Part shown: one piece after another, positions 52,711 through 60,981 of the stretch
How the letters are laid out: each line of letters begins with the position of its first letter
Numbering within the stretch: position 1 is the first letter of the stretch
Assembly (NCBI RefSeq): GCF_023897065.1
Contig: NZ_JAMHIV010000024.1
Span: forward strand, 1 to 64,000
DNA: 64,000 bases
Reading direction: 5' to 3'
Source: Crossiella sp. SN42
GTDB lineage: Bacteria; Actinomycetota; Actinomycetes; Mycobacteriales; Pseudonocardiaceae
Notes under the pieces: generated by a model
The model's database searches: none
The model's input: the letters and a program-made list of their open reading frames with translations, nothing else
What the model was told of the DNA's origin: nothing
Program-made: the position numbers and the translations under genes

Positions 52711-55700
52711 ATGCACATCTGGGCGAAGCGCGGTCTGAAGACCGTACTCGTCACCGGTGGGCTGCTCGCCCTCGGCACTGGCGTCGCCAGTGCCGGCGAG
52801 AACCCCGACGCCGAGTCCACTCCCCTGGGCGCGTCGGTGACCCTGCCGATCCACCTCGACAACAACGCCGTTGGCACCGCGCTGGGTGAGGTCGACCTGC
52901 CGCCTGCGCACTCCGAGGCGATCAGTGTCGACACCCGCAAGATCCTGCCGAAGCTGCCCTTCGGTGGCGCCGCCACCGAGGCGGGCAAGTCGGTGAAGCT
53001 GCCCCAGCTGGGCGGCAAGAGCAAGACCGCGACCAAGGCCGACGACGCCCCCAAGCTGGGCGAAGCCGACCTGCTCCGCGCGAACCAGATCCACGCTGAC
53101 GCCGTGATCCCGGTGGTCATCGAGGGCAACGCGATCGCCGCCACCGGTGACGCGGATGTCGAGAACGTCAGCGAGTACAGCTACAGCAAGCCCGAGCTCG
53201 TCGTGACCAACGGCGACAAGGGCAGCATCGCGGGCAACGTGGTCGACGTCGACGGCGTGGTGCCGGTGCTCATCTCGGGCAACGCGATCGCCGCGGCGGG
53301 CCACGCCGAGGCGCAGAGCGTGTCCATGCTGGAGGCCCAGTCCGGCGGCGACGTCGAGACCTCGGGCAAGGACTCCTCGCTCTCCGGCAACGGCGTCGTG
53401 GTCCCGCTGGCCGTCCCGGTCCAGCTGACCGGCAACGCCATCTCCGGCGCGGCGGGTGTCGCCGACACCGACAACGAGTCGGCCATCGCGGCTGACGCCG
53501 GCGGCAACGTCGACACCGACGGCGAGGGCTCGACCCTCGGCGGCAACATCGCCCACGCCCAGGGCGCGCTGCCGGTGGAGCTGAACAACAACGCGCTCGG
53601 CGTGTTCCCGGTCAACAACTCCAACGCCACGGGGTCGACCACCGCGGACGCCGTCGCGGGTGGGGACAGCGTCACCTCCGGCTACGACAGCGGCATCGGC
53701 GGCAACCTGATCACGCCGAACGTGGCCGGTCCGGTCACCGTCGCGGGCAACGCCCTCGCCTGGGGCGGCCTGTCCGACTCGGTGAGCGACTCCACCAGCA
53801 CCGCGCAGACCGGCGGCATGCTGATGACCAACGGTGACGAGAGCACCGGCGGTGGCAACATCGTCGACGCCGCGATCGCCGAGCCGGTCCAGGTGCTGGG
53901 CAACTCCGGTGGCTGGGTGTCCAACACCGACGCGCAGCACACCCAGGTGACCGAGTCGGTCGCCGGTGGGGACGCCTTCACCAACGGCGACAACTCCCTG
54001 GTCGGCGGCATCATCGGCTCCGCGCCGCTGACCCTGCCCGCCGAGGTTTCCGCCATCTCCGGTGGCTGGATCGCCAACGCGGACTCCGCCGCCAGCACCG
54101 ACACCACCACCGACGCCGGTGGCCTGATCGGCACCCGCGGCAACGACTCGCTGGTCGCCGGTGACGGCGTCCAGGTGCCGGTGGCCGTGCCGGTCAGCGC
54201 CGAGGCCGGGTCCCTCGGCTGGATCGTCAACGCCACCTCGCAGTCCACCAGCACCACGGACAGCGAGGCCGGCGGCGACAACACCGCGACCGACGACGAC
54301 GCGCTGGGCAGCGGCAACGCCGTCTCCACGCCGATCTCCGGCCCGGTGACGCTGAACGCGCTCTCCGGTGGCTGGATCGTCCGCGGTGAGTCCTGGAGCG
54401 AGTACACCGCCGACGTCGTCTCCGGTGGCGACGTCACCGGCAACGGCACCGACGGTGGCCTCTCCGGCAACGTCGTGCAGACCCCGGTCGCACTGCCCAT
54501 CCAGGGCCAGGGCATCTCCGGTGGCTGGATCGTCGTGTCCGAGGCCGAGTCGGAGAACGCCGTGTCCTCCGTGGCCGGTGGCGACTCCACCTCCGAGGGC
54601 TCCTACGGCGTGCTGACCGGCAACCTGATCACCCCCGCGGCGGCCGGGCCGGTCCAGGTCGAGGGCGTCGGCGCGGGCTGGCTGGTCAACTCCAGCGGCG
54701 CGGCGGAGAACACCACCGACGCGGTCGCCGGTGGCGACAAGACCACCGCGGGCGACATGGGCGGCCTGGCCGGCCTGATCGCCGACGTGCCGGTGGCAGT
54801 GCCCACCAACGTGGGTGGCCTCGGCGCGGGCTGGATGGTGCTGGCTGACGGCGCCGAGTCCTCCGCGGTCACCTCCGAGGCCGGTGGCGACAACGAGACC
54901 AGCGGCGTCAAGGGCACCGGGACCGGGACCGTCGCGTCCGTGCCGGTCGCCGCGGCGCTCGAGGTCGCGGGCGACTCGGTGAACTGGATCGGCACCACCT
55001 CCGGTGTGGCCGACAACAGCATCGAGTCCGAGGCCGGCGGCACCACCGTGACCGACGGTGTGAGCAGCTTCCTGGGTGGCGACATCGTCACCGCTCCGCT
55101 CAGCCCGGTCGTCGGGGCCAACGGCCTCGCCGCCTCGCTGAACGGGACCGCCGACGCGGTGTCCGCCTCCGCGGTGGAGACCGAGTCCGGTGGCGACCTC
55201 GCCACCGCCGGTGACGGCGGCTCGGTGGCCGGCGACATCGTGAACGTGCCCGTGGGCGCGGCGGTCCAGCCGTTCGGTGACGCCGTCGCCGCGCTGGCTG
55301 TGGCCGACTCGATGGCCGACAGCTCGGTCGACAGCACCGTCGGCGGCACCGGTGAGACCACCGGGTCCGAGGGCGGCGGCCTGTCCGGCTTCAACCTGTT
55401 CGCCCCGATCGGCGCGGTCGCGCAGGTCTACGACATCCCGGTCGAGGTCGTCGGCAACGCCATGGCCAACGCCTCCGAGGCCACCAACATGGAGGTCGGC
55501 GGCGCCCCCGCCGAGCTGCAGATCCCGGTGACCGACCTGGAGCTGGGCAAGAACCTGCCCGGCGCGACCGACGTGCCCTTCGGGTTCTCCGGCGCCCAGG
55601 GCCGCACCGCGGCTCCGGTCAACGGACCGCTGGGTGTCTCCGGTGGCAAGCTCGACGTGCTGTCCGGGCTGACCGGCGGCGGGCTGGTGCCGAGCGTGCC

Positions 55701-55953
55701 GACCCTGCCGAAGGTCTCGGTGCCCACCCTCCCGGGTGTGCCCGCGCTGCCCGGTGGCGCCCGTGAGGCCGGTCTGCCCGGTCTGAACCTGCTGCCGGCC
55801 GTGCCCGCACTGCCGAAGCTGGGCCTTCCCGCGCTGCCCGGTGGCGCGCGTGAGGCGGACCTGCCGGGTCTGAACCTGCTGCCCGCCGTGCCCGCACTGC
55901 CGAAGGTCGCCGTGCCTGGCGTGCCCGCCATGCCGAAGGTTCCCGGCGTCTGA
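52711..55953 (+). CDS. Giant secreted chaplin-like tandem-repeat protein
   Basis: A 1080-residue exported protein. A signal peptide (1-28, ending GVASA) is followed by a spacer (29-110), a partial unit (about 110-160) and fifteen units of 51 residues (161-929). Twelve of these are exactly 51 long; the others are 52 or 53. Each unit reads roughly GGDxxTxGxxSxLSGNxVxxPVxxPVxVxGN(A/G)xxW/Axxx, ending in a Ser/Thr/Asp-rich strand. The LSGN...PV..PV...GN pattern is that of chaplins, the amyloid-forming coat proteins of Streptomyces. Units 4-11 replace the second GN with GGW or GW. The C-terminus has Pro/Leu-rich repeats. There is no Cys, LPXTG or membrane helix. AAAGGAG lies before the ATG. The chaplin relation is inference from pattern. 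Confidence 0.82.
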   Translation: MHIWAKRGLKTVLVTGGLLALGTGVASAGENPDAESTPLGASVTLPIHLDNNAVGTALGEVDLPPAHSEAISVDTRKILPKLPFGGAATEAGKSVKLPQLGGKSKTATKADDAPKLGEADLLRANQIHADAVIPVVIEGNAIAATGDADVENVSEYSYSKPELVVTNGDKGSIAGNVVDVDGVVPVLISGNAIAAAGHAEAQSVSMLEAQSGGDVETSGKDSSLSGNGVVVPLAVPVQLTGNAISGAAGVADTDNESAIAADAGGNVDTDGEGSTLGGNIAHAQGALPVELNNNALGVFPVNNSNATGSTTADAVAGGDSVTSGYDSGIGGNLITPNVAGPVTVAGNALAWGGLSDSVSDSTSTAQTGGMLMTNGDESTGGGNIVDAAIAEPVQVLGNSGGWVSNTDAQHTQVTESVAGGDAFTNGDNSLVGGIIGSAPLTLPAEVSAISGGWIANADSAASTDTTTDAGGLIGTRGNDSLVAGDGVQVPVAVPVSAEAGSLGWIVNATSQSTSTTDSEAGGDNTATDDDALGSGNAVSTPISGPVTLNALSGGWIVRGESWSEYTADVVSGGDVTGNGTDGGLSGNVVQTPVALPIQGQGISGGWIVVSEAESENAVSSVAGGDSTSEGSYGVLTGNLITPAAAGPVQVEGVGAGWLVNSSGAAENTTDAVAGGDKTTAGDMGGLAGLIADVPVAVPTNVGGLGAGWMVLADGAESSAVTSEAGGDNETSGVKGTGTGTVASVPVAAALEVAGDSVNWIGTTSGVADNSIESEAGGTTVTDGVSSFLGGDIVTAPLSPVVGANGLAASLNGTADAVSASAVETESGGDLATAGDGGSVAGDIVNVPVGAAVQPFGDAVAALAVADSMADSSVDSTVGGTGETTGSEGGGLSGFNLFAPIGAVAQVYDIPVEVVGNAMANASEATNMEVGGAPAELQIPVTDLELGKNLPGATDVPFGFSGAQGRTAAPVNGPLGVSGGKLDVLSGLTGGGLVPSVPTLPKVSVPTLPGVPALPGGAREAGLPGLNLLPAVPALPKLGLPALPGGAREADLPGLNLLPAVPALPKVAVPGVPAMPKVPGV
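53191..55497 (+). repeat. Fifteen tandem 153-bp coding repeats
   Basis: The gene segment for residues 161-929 has a period of 51 codons. Unit starts, marked by the Gly-Gly pair, fall at residues 212, 264, 317, 368, 419, 470, 521, 572, 623, 674, 725, 776, 827 and 878. The protein pattern is kept better than the DNA sequence, so the duplications are old and under selection. Confidence 0.9.
55741..55905 (+). repeat. C-terminal Pro/Leu-rich duplication
   Basis: PALPGGAREAGLPGLNLL at residue 1011 recurs at 1040 (with D for G), each continuing PAVPALPK. Spacing is 29 residues (87 bp). Shorter VPxLP units surround it. Confidence 0.85.
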
Positions 55954-56020
55954 TCAACGGTCCAGGGCCTCTTCCATTAGTGGGTGCAGGGAGGCCGTAG
56001 ACCGGTAACACCAACTCGGG

Positions 56021-56060
56021 TAGGCCCGGGACGCAGCCAGCGTCCCGGGCCTACCTTTTG
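56021..56060. terminator. Strong hairpin terminator after the repeat gene
   Basis: TAGGCCCGGGACGC (56021-56034) pairs perfectly with its complement (56040-56053) around a 5-base loop and is followed by CCTTTTG. It ends five bases before the next ATG. Confidence 0.85.
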
Positions 56061-56064
56061 GCGT

Positions 56065-56964
56065 ATGCGGATCATCTCGCTGCTGCCCGCGGCCACCGAC
56101 ATCCTCGCCGTGCTGGGCAAGGCGCCGGAGCTGGTGGGCCGCACGCACGAGTGCGACTGGCCACCGGAGGTCGCCTCGGTGCCGGTGGTCACCACCAGCT
56201 CGATCGACCAGGACCGGATGAGCAGCAGGGAGATCTCGGCCGCGGTCGGCGGCGCGCACCGGGGCTCCTCGCTGTACGGCCTGGACACCGCGCGCTTCGC
56301 CGAGCTCGCGCCGGACCTGGTGCTCACCCAGGACCTGTGCGAGGTGTGCGCGCTGTCCTACCGCCGGGTCGCCGCGGAGCTGCGGGTGCTGGAGACCGAC
56401 ACCAAGGTGCTCAGCCTGGAGCCGCGCACGCTGGGCCAGGTGCTGGGCTGCATCCAGCTGGTGGGCGCGGAGCTCGGCCTCGGCGAGCTGGCCGAGCACC
56501 GGGTGGCCGAGCTGACCGCGCGGCTGGACGCGGTGCGCGCGGCAGTGGCCGGCCGGCCGAAACCGAGGGTGGCCGCGATCGAGTGGCTGGACCCGCTGTG
56601 GCCTGCCGGACACTGGGTGCCGGAGCAGATCGCGGCCGCCGGTGGGCTGCCGCTGCTGGCCACCGCGGGCGAGCACACCAAGTCCGTGCACTGGGACCTG
56701 CTGGTCGCGGCCCGGCCGGACATCGTGCTGGTGCTGCCCTGCGGGTTCCCGCCGGAACGGACCGAGGCCGAGCTGCACCTGCTCACCGACCATCCACAGT
56801 GGACAGACGTGGCCCCGTCGGCGGTGTGGGTGCTGGACGGGCCCGCCTACTTCAACCGGCCGGGACCGAGGGTGGTGCGCGGTGCGGAGGTGCTCGCCCA
56901 GGTGCTGCACGGGATCCAGGTCGGCGAGCCGGTGACCTCAGCGGAGGCGCGCCGGGTCAGCTGA
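56065..56964 (+). CDS. BtuF-like cobalamin/metal-chelate binding protein
   Basis: A 299-residue protein of the helical-backbone periplasmic-binding fold ([49 protein letters not shown]). It has no signal peptide, so it is cytosolic, as in many stand-alone cobalamin-binding-protein annotations. No BtuC or BtuD partner lies in the window. Ligand not proven. The ATG at 56065 sits right after a terminator, leaving almost no leader. Confidence 0.8.
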   Translation: MRIISLLPAATDILAVLGKAPELVGRTHECDWPPEVASVPVVTTSSIDQDRMSSREISAAVGGAHRGSSLYGLDTARFAELAPDLVLTQDLCEVCALSYRRVAAELRVLETDTKVLSLEPRTLGQVLGCIQLVGAELGLGELAEHRVAELTARLDAVRAAVAGRPKPRVAAIEWLDPLWPAGHWVPEQIAAAGGLPLLATAGEHTKSVHWDLLVAARPDIVLVLPCGFPPERTEAELHLLTDHPQWTDVAPSAVWVLDGPAYFNRPGPRVVRGAEVLAQVLHGIQVGEPVTSAEARRVS

Positions 56965-57739
56965 CCAGCTTGACGACCACCAGCGCCAGGCCGATCAGGA
57001 ACACCCCGAGGCTGCCGAAGGCGAACATCAGCTGGTCGTGGCTCTTGGCCACCCTGACCTCGGCCTCGCTCCGGGTGGAGATCACGTACGGGCCCTTGGC
57101 CGGTCGGCCGAAGACCAGCGGGCCCTGGCCGCGGTCGGCGAGCTGGCCGTGCACGAACAGCCTGGTGCCCGGCCGCAGCACCCACTCGTTGTACTCGTAG
57201 CCGATGGTGCCCGCCTGCCGGGACGGGCCGAGCAGCTGGTCCAGGAAGCCCTGCGGCGCCTGTTCGGCAGGCTCGAACCGCTGCATCACCAGCTCCGGCG
57301 CGTCCGGCCGGGCGCCAGCCGGGTCGACGTAGACCAGGCCGCTGCCGTCCCGCACCCCGAACAGCGGGCCGGAGCTGTTCTCCGCCACCGTCTCGGTGTG
57401 TTCGCTGACCTTGCGCCTGCCGTGGGAGTCGGTGGAGACCTTGCGGTACCGGCGGCGCACCAGGTGCCGGTGCCACACGCACGGGGTCCGGCTCAGCTCG
57501 GAGACCAGCGGGCCGTGCGGGCCGGGTTCCGCGTGACCCAGCACCTCGGCCACCCGGCGCACGCTGGTGGCCACCTCGGCCGCGGCGCCCCGGTAGACCT
57601 CCAGCTCGGCCACCGGCTGGGTCTCGGTCGCGATCAGCGCGTGCACGTGCCGCCGCAGGTGGTGCGCGTACAGATAGCCGCCCACCCCCGCGACCAGCAG
57701 CACCAGTCCCAGCCACAGCACACGGCCGAACCTACCCAC
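56957..57739 (-). CDS. GIDE-domain membrane protein
   Basis: A 260-residue protein with an N-terminal helix (about 7-24), a central beta-rich GIDE domain (about 60-225; [44 protein letters not shown]) and a C-terminal helix (about 238-258). GIDE is the middle domain of the mitochondrial E3 ligase MUL1; bacterial versions lack the RING finger, as here, so ligase activity is not expected. The start overlaps the 3' end of the upstream serine hydrolase gene by eight bases. Confidence 0.82.
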   Translation of the reverse strand: MGRFGRVLWLGLVLLVAGVGGYLYAHHLRRHVHALIATETQPVAELEVYRGAAAEVATSVRRVAEVLGHAEPGPHGPLVSELSRTPCVWHRHLVRRRYRKVSTDSHGRRKVSEHTETVAENSSGPLFGVRDGSGLVYVDPAGARPDAPELVMQRFEPAEQAPQGFLDQLLGPSRQAGTIGYEYNEWVLRPGTRLFVHGQLADRGQGPLVFGRPAKGPYVISTRSEAEVRVAKSHDQLMFAFGSLGVFLIGLALVVVKLVS

Positions 57740-58850
57740 ACAACGCGGTCTCGGCCACCGTCAGCACCCTGGCGAAATCGGGCATACCGGCAGGTCGGCC
57801 GGTGGCCAGCGTGGTCACCGCGCGGCCGAGGCCGCCGTCGCGCCGCACCAGCACCCCGGACAGTCCGGAGAAACCGTGCATCTCACCGCCGTGGCCCACG
57901 TAGTCCCCGCAGGAGAGCGGGAAGCGCTCCAGCCCGAGCCCGTAGAACGGCGCGGTCGGCCCGCCCGCGCGCCAGGTGGTCAGCTCCGCCTGGACCGGCG
58001 GCGGCAGCAGCTCGCCGCCGAGCACCGCGCGGAAGAAGCGGTTCAGCTCCGCGGGGGTGGACACCACCGAACCGGAGGCGTCCAGGTACGAGCTGTCCAG
58101 CTCGGTGACGTCGGCCAGCCTGCCGTCCACCGCCAGGTAACCGCGCGGGTGCGGTCCGCGCAGGGTGACCTCGTGCGGCCGGGGCAGGTAGGTCCGGCTC
58201 AGCCCGAGCGGCCGGATCACCTGCGCGGTGACCACCTCCGCCCACGGCCGGCCGGTGACCCGCTCGATCACCTTGCCCAGCAACAGGTATCCGGTGTTGA
58301 CGTAGACCCAGCGCCTGCCGGGCCGGTCCAGCTGCGGCCGGTCCAGCGCGTGTCCGATCAGCCGCATCGGCTCGTGTGCGCGAAAGCGGTTCGCCACGAA
58401 GTCCGCGCCCTGCGGCAGGGCTGAGCCGTAGTCGGGCAGGCCGCTGGTGTGCTGCAACAGCTGGCGGATGGTGATCTCCCGCCGTCCGTGCTCGTCGTCC
58501 CCGCGCAGCACGCCCGGCAGGTAGGTCTCCACCCGCTCGTCCAGCCGGATCGACCCGGCCGCGACCAGCCGCAGCACGGTCACCGCGGTGAAGGTCTTGC
58601 CGATTGAGCCCGCCCGCAGCTCGGCCTGCCACGGGATCGGCGTGCCCCGTCGGCGGTCCCCTACCCCGGCCCGGTACAGCCGGTCCCGGCCGGGCTCGCT
58701 CACCGCGGTCAGCACGCCGGGCAGCCCACCGGCCACGATCGCGTCCACCCCTTGCTGCACCGAAGTGTGCGGCCGCGCCTGCGCCGGTGCGACCAGCCCG
58801 GCCAGCAGCGCCGCGACCACCGGTGCCAGCATCCATTTCCCCATGCGCAC
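57732..58850 (-). CDS. Secreted serine hydrolase (beta-lactamase class C/penicillin-binding family)
   Basis: A 372-residue exported enzyme. A signal peptide (about 1-25, APAQA) precedes the class C fold: SIGK (catalytic SxxK) in AGSIGKTFTAVT, YVN in RWVYVNTGYLLLG, and HGG near the end (YVGHGGEMHGFSG). Likely a D-Ala carboxypeptidase or esterase rather than an antibiotic beta-lactamase. GTG 58850 or ATG 58844 may be the start. Confidence 0.87.
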   Translation of the reverse strand: MRMGKWMLAPVVAALLAGLVAPAQARPHTSVQQGVDAIVAGGLPGVLTAVSEPGRDRLYRAGVGDRRRGTPIPWQAELRAGSIGKTFTAVTVLRLVAAGSIRLDERVETYLPGVLRGDDEHGRREITIRQLLQHTSGLPDYGSALPQGADFVANRFRAHEPMRLIGHALDRPQLDRPGRRWVYVNTGYLLLGKVIERVTGRPWAEVVTAQVIRPLGLSRTYLPRPHEVTLRGPHPRGYLAVDGRLADVTELDSSYLDASGSVVSTPAELNRFFRAVLGGELLPPPVQAELTTWRAGGPTAPFYGLGLERFPLSCGDYVGHGGEMHGFSGLSGVLVRRDGGLGRAVTTLATGRPAGMPDFARVLTVAETALCG

Positions 58851-58935
58851 ACCGTGCCAGCGGGCCGGGCGTCGATCAGGAGCGCTGGGACCCGTGCGGT
58901 GGTGGGCTTTCCCCCACTGCTGCCACGATCAGCGC

Positions 58936-59610
58936 ATGTCGAAGGTCATGATCGTCACCGGCGCGGCGGGCGGGATCGGCGCGGCCACCGCCCGGCTGGC
59001 CGCCGAGCAGGGTTTCCGGGTGGTGCTCGCCGGGCGCACCGCCGCGCCGCTGGCCGCGCTGGCCGCCGAGCTGGACGGGCTCGCGGTGCCCTGCGATGTC
59101 GCGGACTGGCCACAGGTGCGGGCGCTGGTGGCCAGGACCGTGGCGGAGTTCGGGCGGCTGGACGTGGTCTTCGCCAACGCCGGCCACAGCGTGTCCACCA
59201 GCTTCCGCACCGAGGACGGCGCGCCGCCGGAGCAGTGGCCGGGCATGGTGCTGACCAACGTCTGCGGGGCCGCCTTCACCGCCCGCGCGGCCCTGCCGGA
59301 ACTGTTGCGCGCCAACGGACACCTGGTGCTCACCGGTTCCGCGGCCGGCCGCGGCATCCGGCCGGGCAACCTGTACTCGGCCACCAAGTGGGCGGTCACC
59401 GGGCTGGCGCAGAACATCCGCGCCGAGTGCGCGGGCACCGGCCTGCGGGTCAGCCTGCTCCAGCCCGGCCTGGTGGACACCGGCGGCATCCCGCCGGAGC
59501 GCGCCGCCGAGCCCAAGCTGACCCCGGCCGACGTGGCCCGCGCGGTGCTCTACGCGGTGAGCCAGCCGCCGCACGTCAACGTGGACGAGATCATCCTGCG
59601 TCCCGCCTGA
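58936..59610 (+). CDS. Short-chain dehydrogenase/reductase
   Basis: A 224-residue SDR: NAD(P)-binding TGAAGGIGAA (9-18), FANAGHS, the catalytic Ser in LTGSAAG, and the YxxxK in YSATKWAVTG. After the catalytic block VSLLQPGLVDTGG follows. Substrate unknown. It is convergent with the SnoaL-like gene, overlapping it by 20 bases. Confidence 0.9.
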   Translation: MSKVMIVTGAAGGIGAATARLAAEQGFRVVLAGRTAAPLAALAAELDGLAVPCDVADWPQVRALVARTVAEFGRLDVVFANAGHSVSTSFRTEDGAPPEQWPGMVLTNVCGAAFTARAALPELLRANGHLVLTGSAAGRGIRPGNLYSATKWAVTGLAQNIRAECAGTGLRVSLLQPGLVDTGGIPPERAAEPKLTPADVARAVLYAVSQPPHVNVDEIILRPA

Positions 59611-60100
59611 CCACCCGCAACGGCGGCCTGCCCGCGGTCCAGCCCGCGCGCAGCGAGAGCTGGCTGAACCGCCAGCCGCCCGGCGTGCGCACCGCCGTCG
59701 CGGTGAAGAACGCGCCCACGTCGAAGTGCGCCCCCGGCCGTTCGCCCCTGGCCTCGGTGGTCTCCCGCAGGTGCACGTGCGTCATGATCGCGTTCCAGCG
59801 CACCGAGGCGTGGTCGCCGCGCAGGTCGATCACGTGGTTGGCGGTGACGTGCTGGGTCAGCTCGTACTGGCCCATCACCGCGTGCCCGGCCTCGGCGTAG
59901 TTCTCCAGCGTCTCCTGCTCCCCCACCGGGAAGTCGAAGCGCACCTCGGGGGTGAACAGCGCGGCCGAGGTGACCGCGTCGAAGCGCCGTTCGTCCAGGC
60001 TCAGCGCGTAGGCGTCGATCAGCGCGCCGATCTCCGCGCGGTCGCTGAGCAGGCGGACCTGGGCGCGCAGGGCGGCCAGCTCGTCCTCGATGGTCGGCAT
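59591..60100 (-). CDS. SnoaL-like/nuclear transport factor 2-like protein
   Basis: A 169-residue protein of the NTF2-like fold: LSDRAEIGALIDAYALSLDERRFDAVTSALFTPEVRFDFP at the N-terminal part and VGAFFTATAVRTPGGWRFSQLSLRAGW at the end. Members include polyketide cyclases, isomerases and non-catalytic ligand-binding proteins. ATG 60100 is chosen. A SoxR/MerR-type operator lies 15 bases upstream. Confidence 0.83.
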   Translation of the reverse strand: MPTIEDELAALRAQVRLLSDRAEIGALIDAYALSLDERRFDAVTSAALFTPEVRFDFPVGEQETLENYAEAGHAVMGQYELTQHVTANHVIDLRGDHASVRWNAIMTHVHLRETTEARGERPGAHFDVGAFFTATAVRTPGGWRFSQLSLRAGWTAGRPPLRVVRRDAG

Positions 60101-60114
60101 GCGCCCAGGGTGCA

Positions 60115-60134
60115 ACTTCAAGTTAACTTGAAGT
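60115..60134 (-). promoter_or_regulatory. MerR/SoxR-type operator-promoter of the SnoaL-like gene
   Basis: ACTTCAAGTTAACTTGAAGT is a perfect 20-base palindrome resembling the SoxR box (CCTCAAGTTAACTTGAGG). On the minus strand TTGACT begins just before it and CACCCT follows after a 19-base spacer, the elongated geometry of MerR-type promoters. It overlaps the stop codon of the preceding tetR and lies 15 bases before the SnoaL ATG. Confidence 0.75.
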
Positions 60135-60881
60135 CAAGCCCCGTTCGGCGAGGTAGCCGGCGATCCCGTCCAGGATGCGCTGCAGGCCGAACTCGAACTT
60201 GCGCTCGTGCGCGCCGGCGACCGCGGCCACCCGCGCCGGGTCCGGCAGGTCAGGGCGGGCGGTGACGTCGAAGTGCTTGTGCCACAGCGGGATCTGGCTG
60301 GCCCACCACTGCTCGTCGGTCTGCCCGGTGCGCTGCTCGGCCTGGGCGGCGTCCGCGGCGTCCCGCGCCATGCCGCGCACGTAGCCGTCCACGAAGTCGA
60401 TCATCGTGATCACCTCGTCCTCCGGCAGGCCCAGTCCGGCCAGGATGCCCAGCGCGGAGCCGGCCGCGGCCAGCGTGTTCGGCCCCATCACCGGTCGGTG
60501 GCCGGCGATGTGCAGGATCCACGGGTGCCGGGTGTAGAGCGCCCAGTCGTCCCTGGCCATCCGGGCCAGCCGGGTCCGCCAGTCGCCCTTGCCGTCGGGC
60601 CGCGGCACCTCGCCGATCACCGTGTCCAGCATGACGTCGATCAGCTCGTGCTTGCCCGGCACGTAGGTGTACAGCGAGGTGGCGCCGACGCCGAGCCGGT
60701 CGGCCACCTTGCGCATGGACAGCTGGGCCAGGCCCTCGGCGTCGGCGATCTCGATCGCGGCGCGCACGATCGCCGGCACGCTCAGCCTCGGTTTGGGGCC
60801 CCGGCTCGGTGGTTCGGCCAGGCCCCAGAGCAGCTCAAGGGTGCGGTCGGCGTCGCCCTGGCCCGCGTACTCGGTTGTCAT
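60123..60881 (-). CDS. TetR-family transcriptional regulator
   Basis: A 252-residue repressor. The HTH (about 35-75: LSVPAIVRAAIEIADAEGLAQLSMRKVADRLGVGATSLYTYV) and a TetR_C-type ligand domain (RTRLARMARDDWALYTRHPWI) place it near the tetracycline-repressor-like group. GGGAGG precedes the ATG at 60881. It is divergent from the glycoside hydrolase-like gene with a perfect palindrome between them. Confidence 0.92.
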   Translation of the reverse strand: MTTEYAGQGDADRTLELLWGLAEPPSRGPKPRLSVPAIVRAAIEIADAEGLAQLSMRKVADRLGVGATSLYTYVPGKHELIDVMLDTVIGEVPRPDGKGDWRTRLARMARDDWALYTRHPWILHIAGHRPVMGPNTLAAAGSALGILAGLGLPEDEVITMIDFVDGYVRGMARDAADAAQAEQRTGQTDEQWWASQIPLWHKHFDVTARPDLPDPARVAAVAGAHERKFEFGLQRILDGIAGYLAERGLTSS

Positions 60882-60918
60882 GTGCCTCCCAGCCAGTGCC
60901 TTGACCGGCAATCCTAGA

Positions 60919-60932
60919 ACACCGTACGGTGT
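60919..60932. promoter_or_regulatory. TetR operator palindrome in the divergent promoter
   Basis: ACACCGTACGGTGT is a perfect 14-base palindrome of the TetR-operator kind, 38 bases from the tetR start and 50 from the hydrolase start. A second dyad CGGAGT-TTT-ACTCCG lies at 60934-60948, and the adjacent sequence is A/T-rich. Confidence 0.8.
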
Positions 60933-60981
60933 GCGGAGTTTTACTCCGAACAGTGTTCGCCGTTTTGAGGGGATGACGGTG

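Noticed and set aside
52711-55953. The repeats as a CRISPR array or simple minisatellite
   Set aside because: They are coding throughout, lack identical direct repeats with unique spacers, and are conserved at protein level.
57732-58850. True class C antibiotic beta-lactamase
   Set aside because: The spacing and sequence around SxxK, YxN and HGG fit the broad carboxypeptidase/esterase group better than AmpC enzymes.
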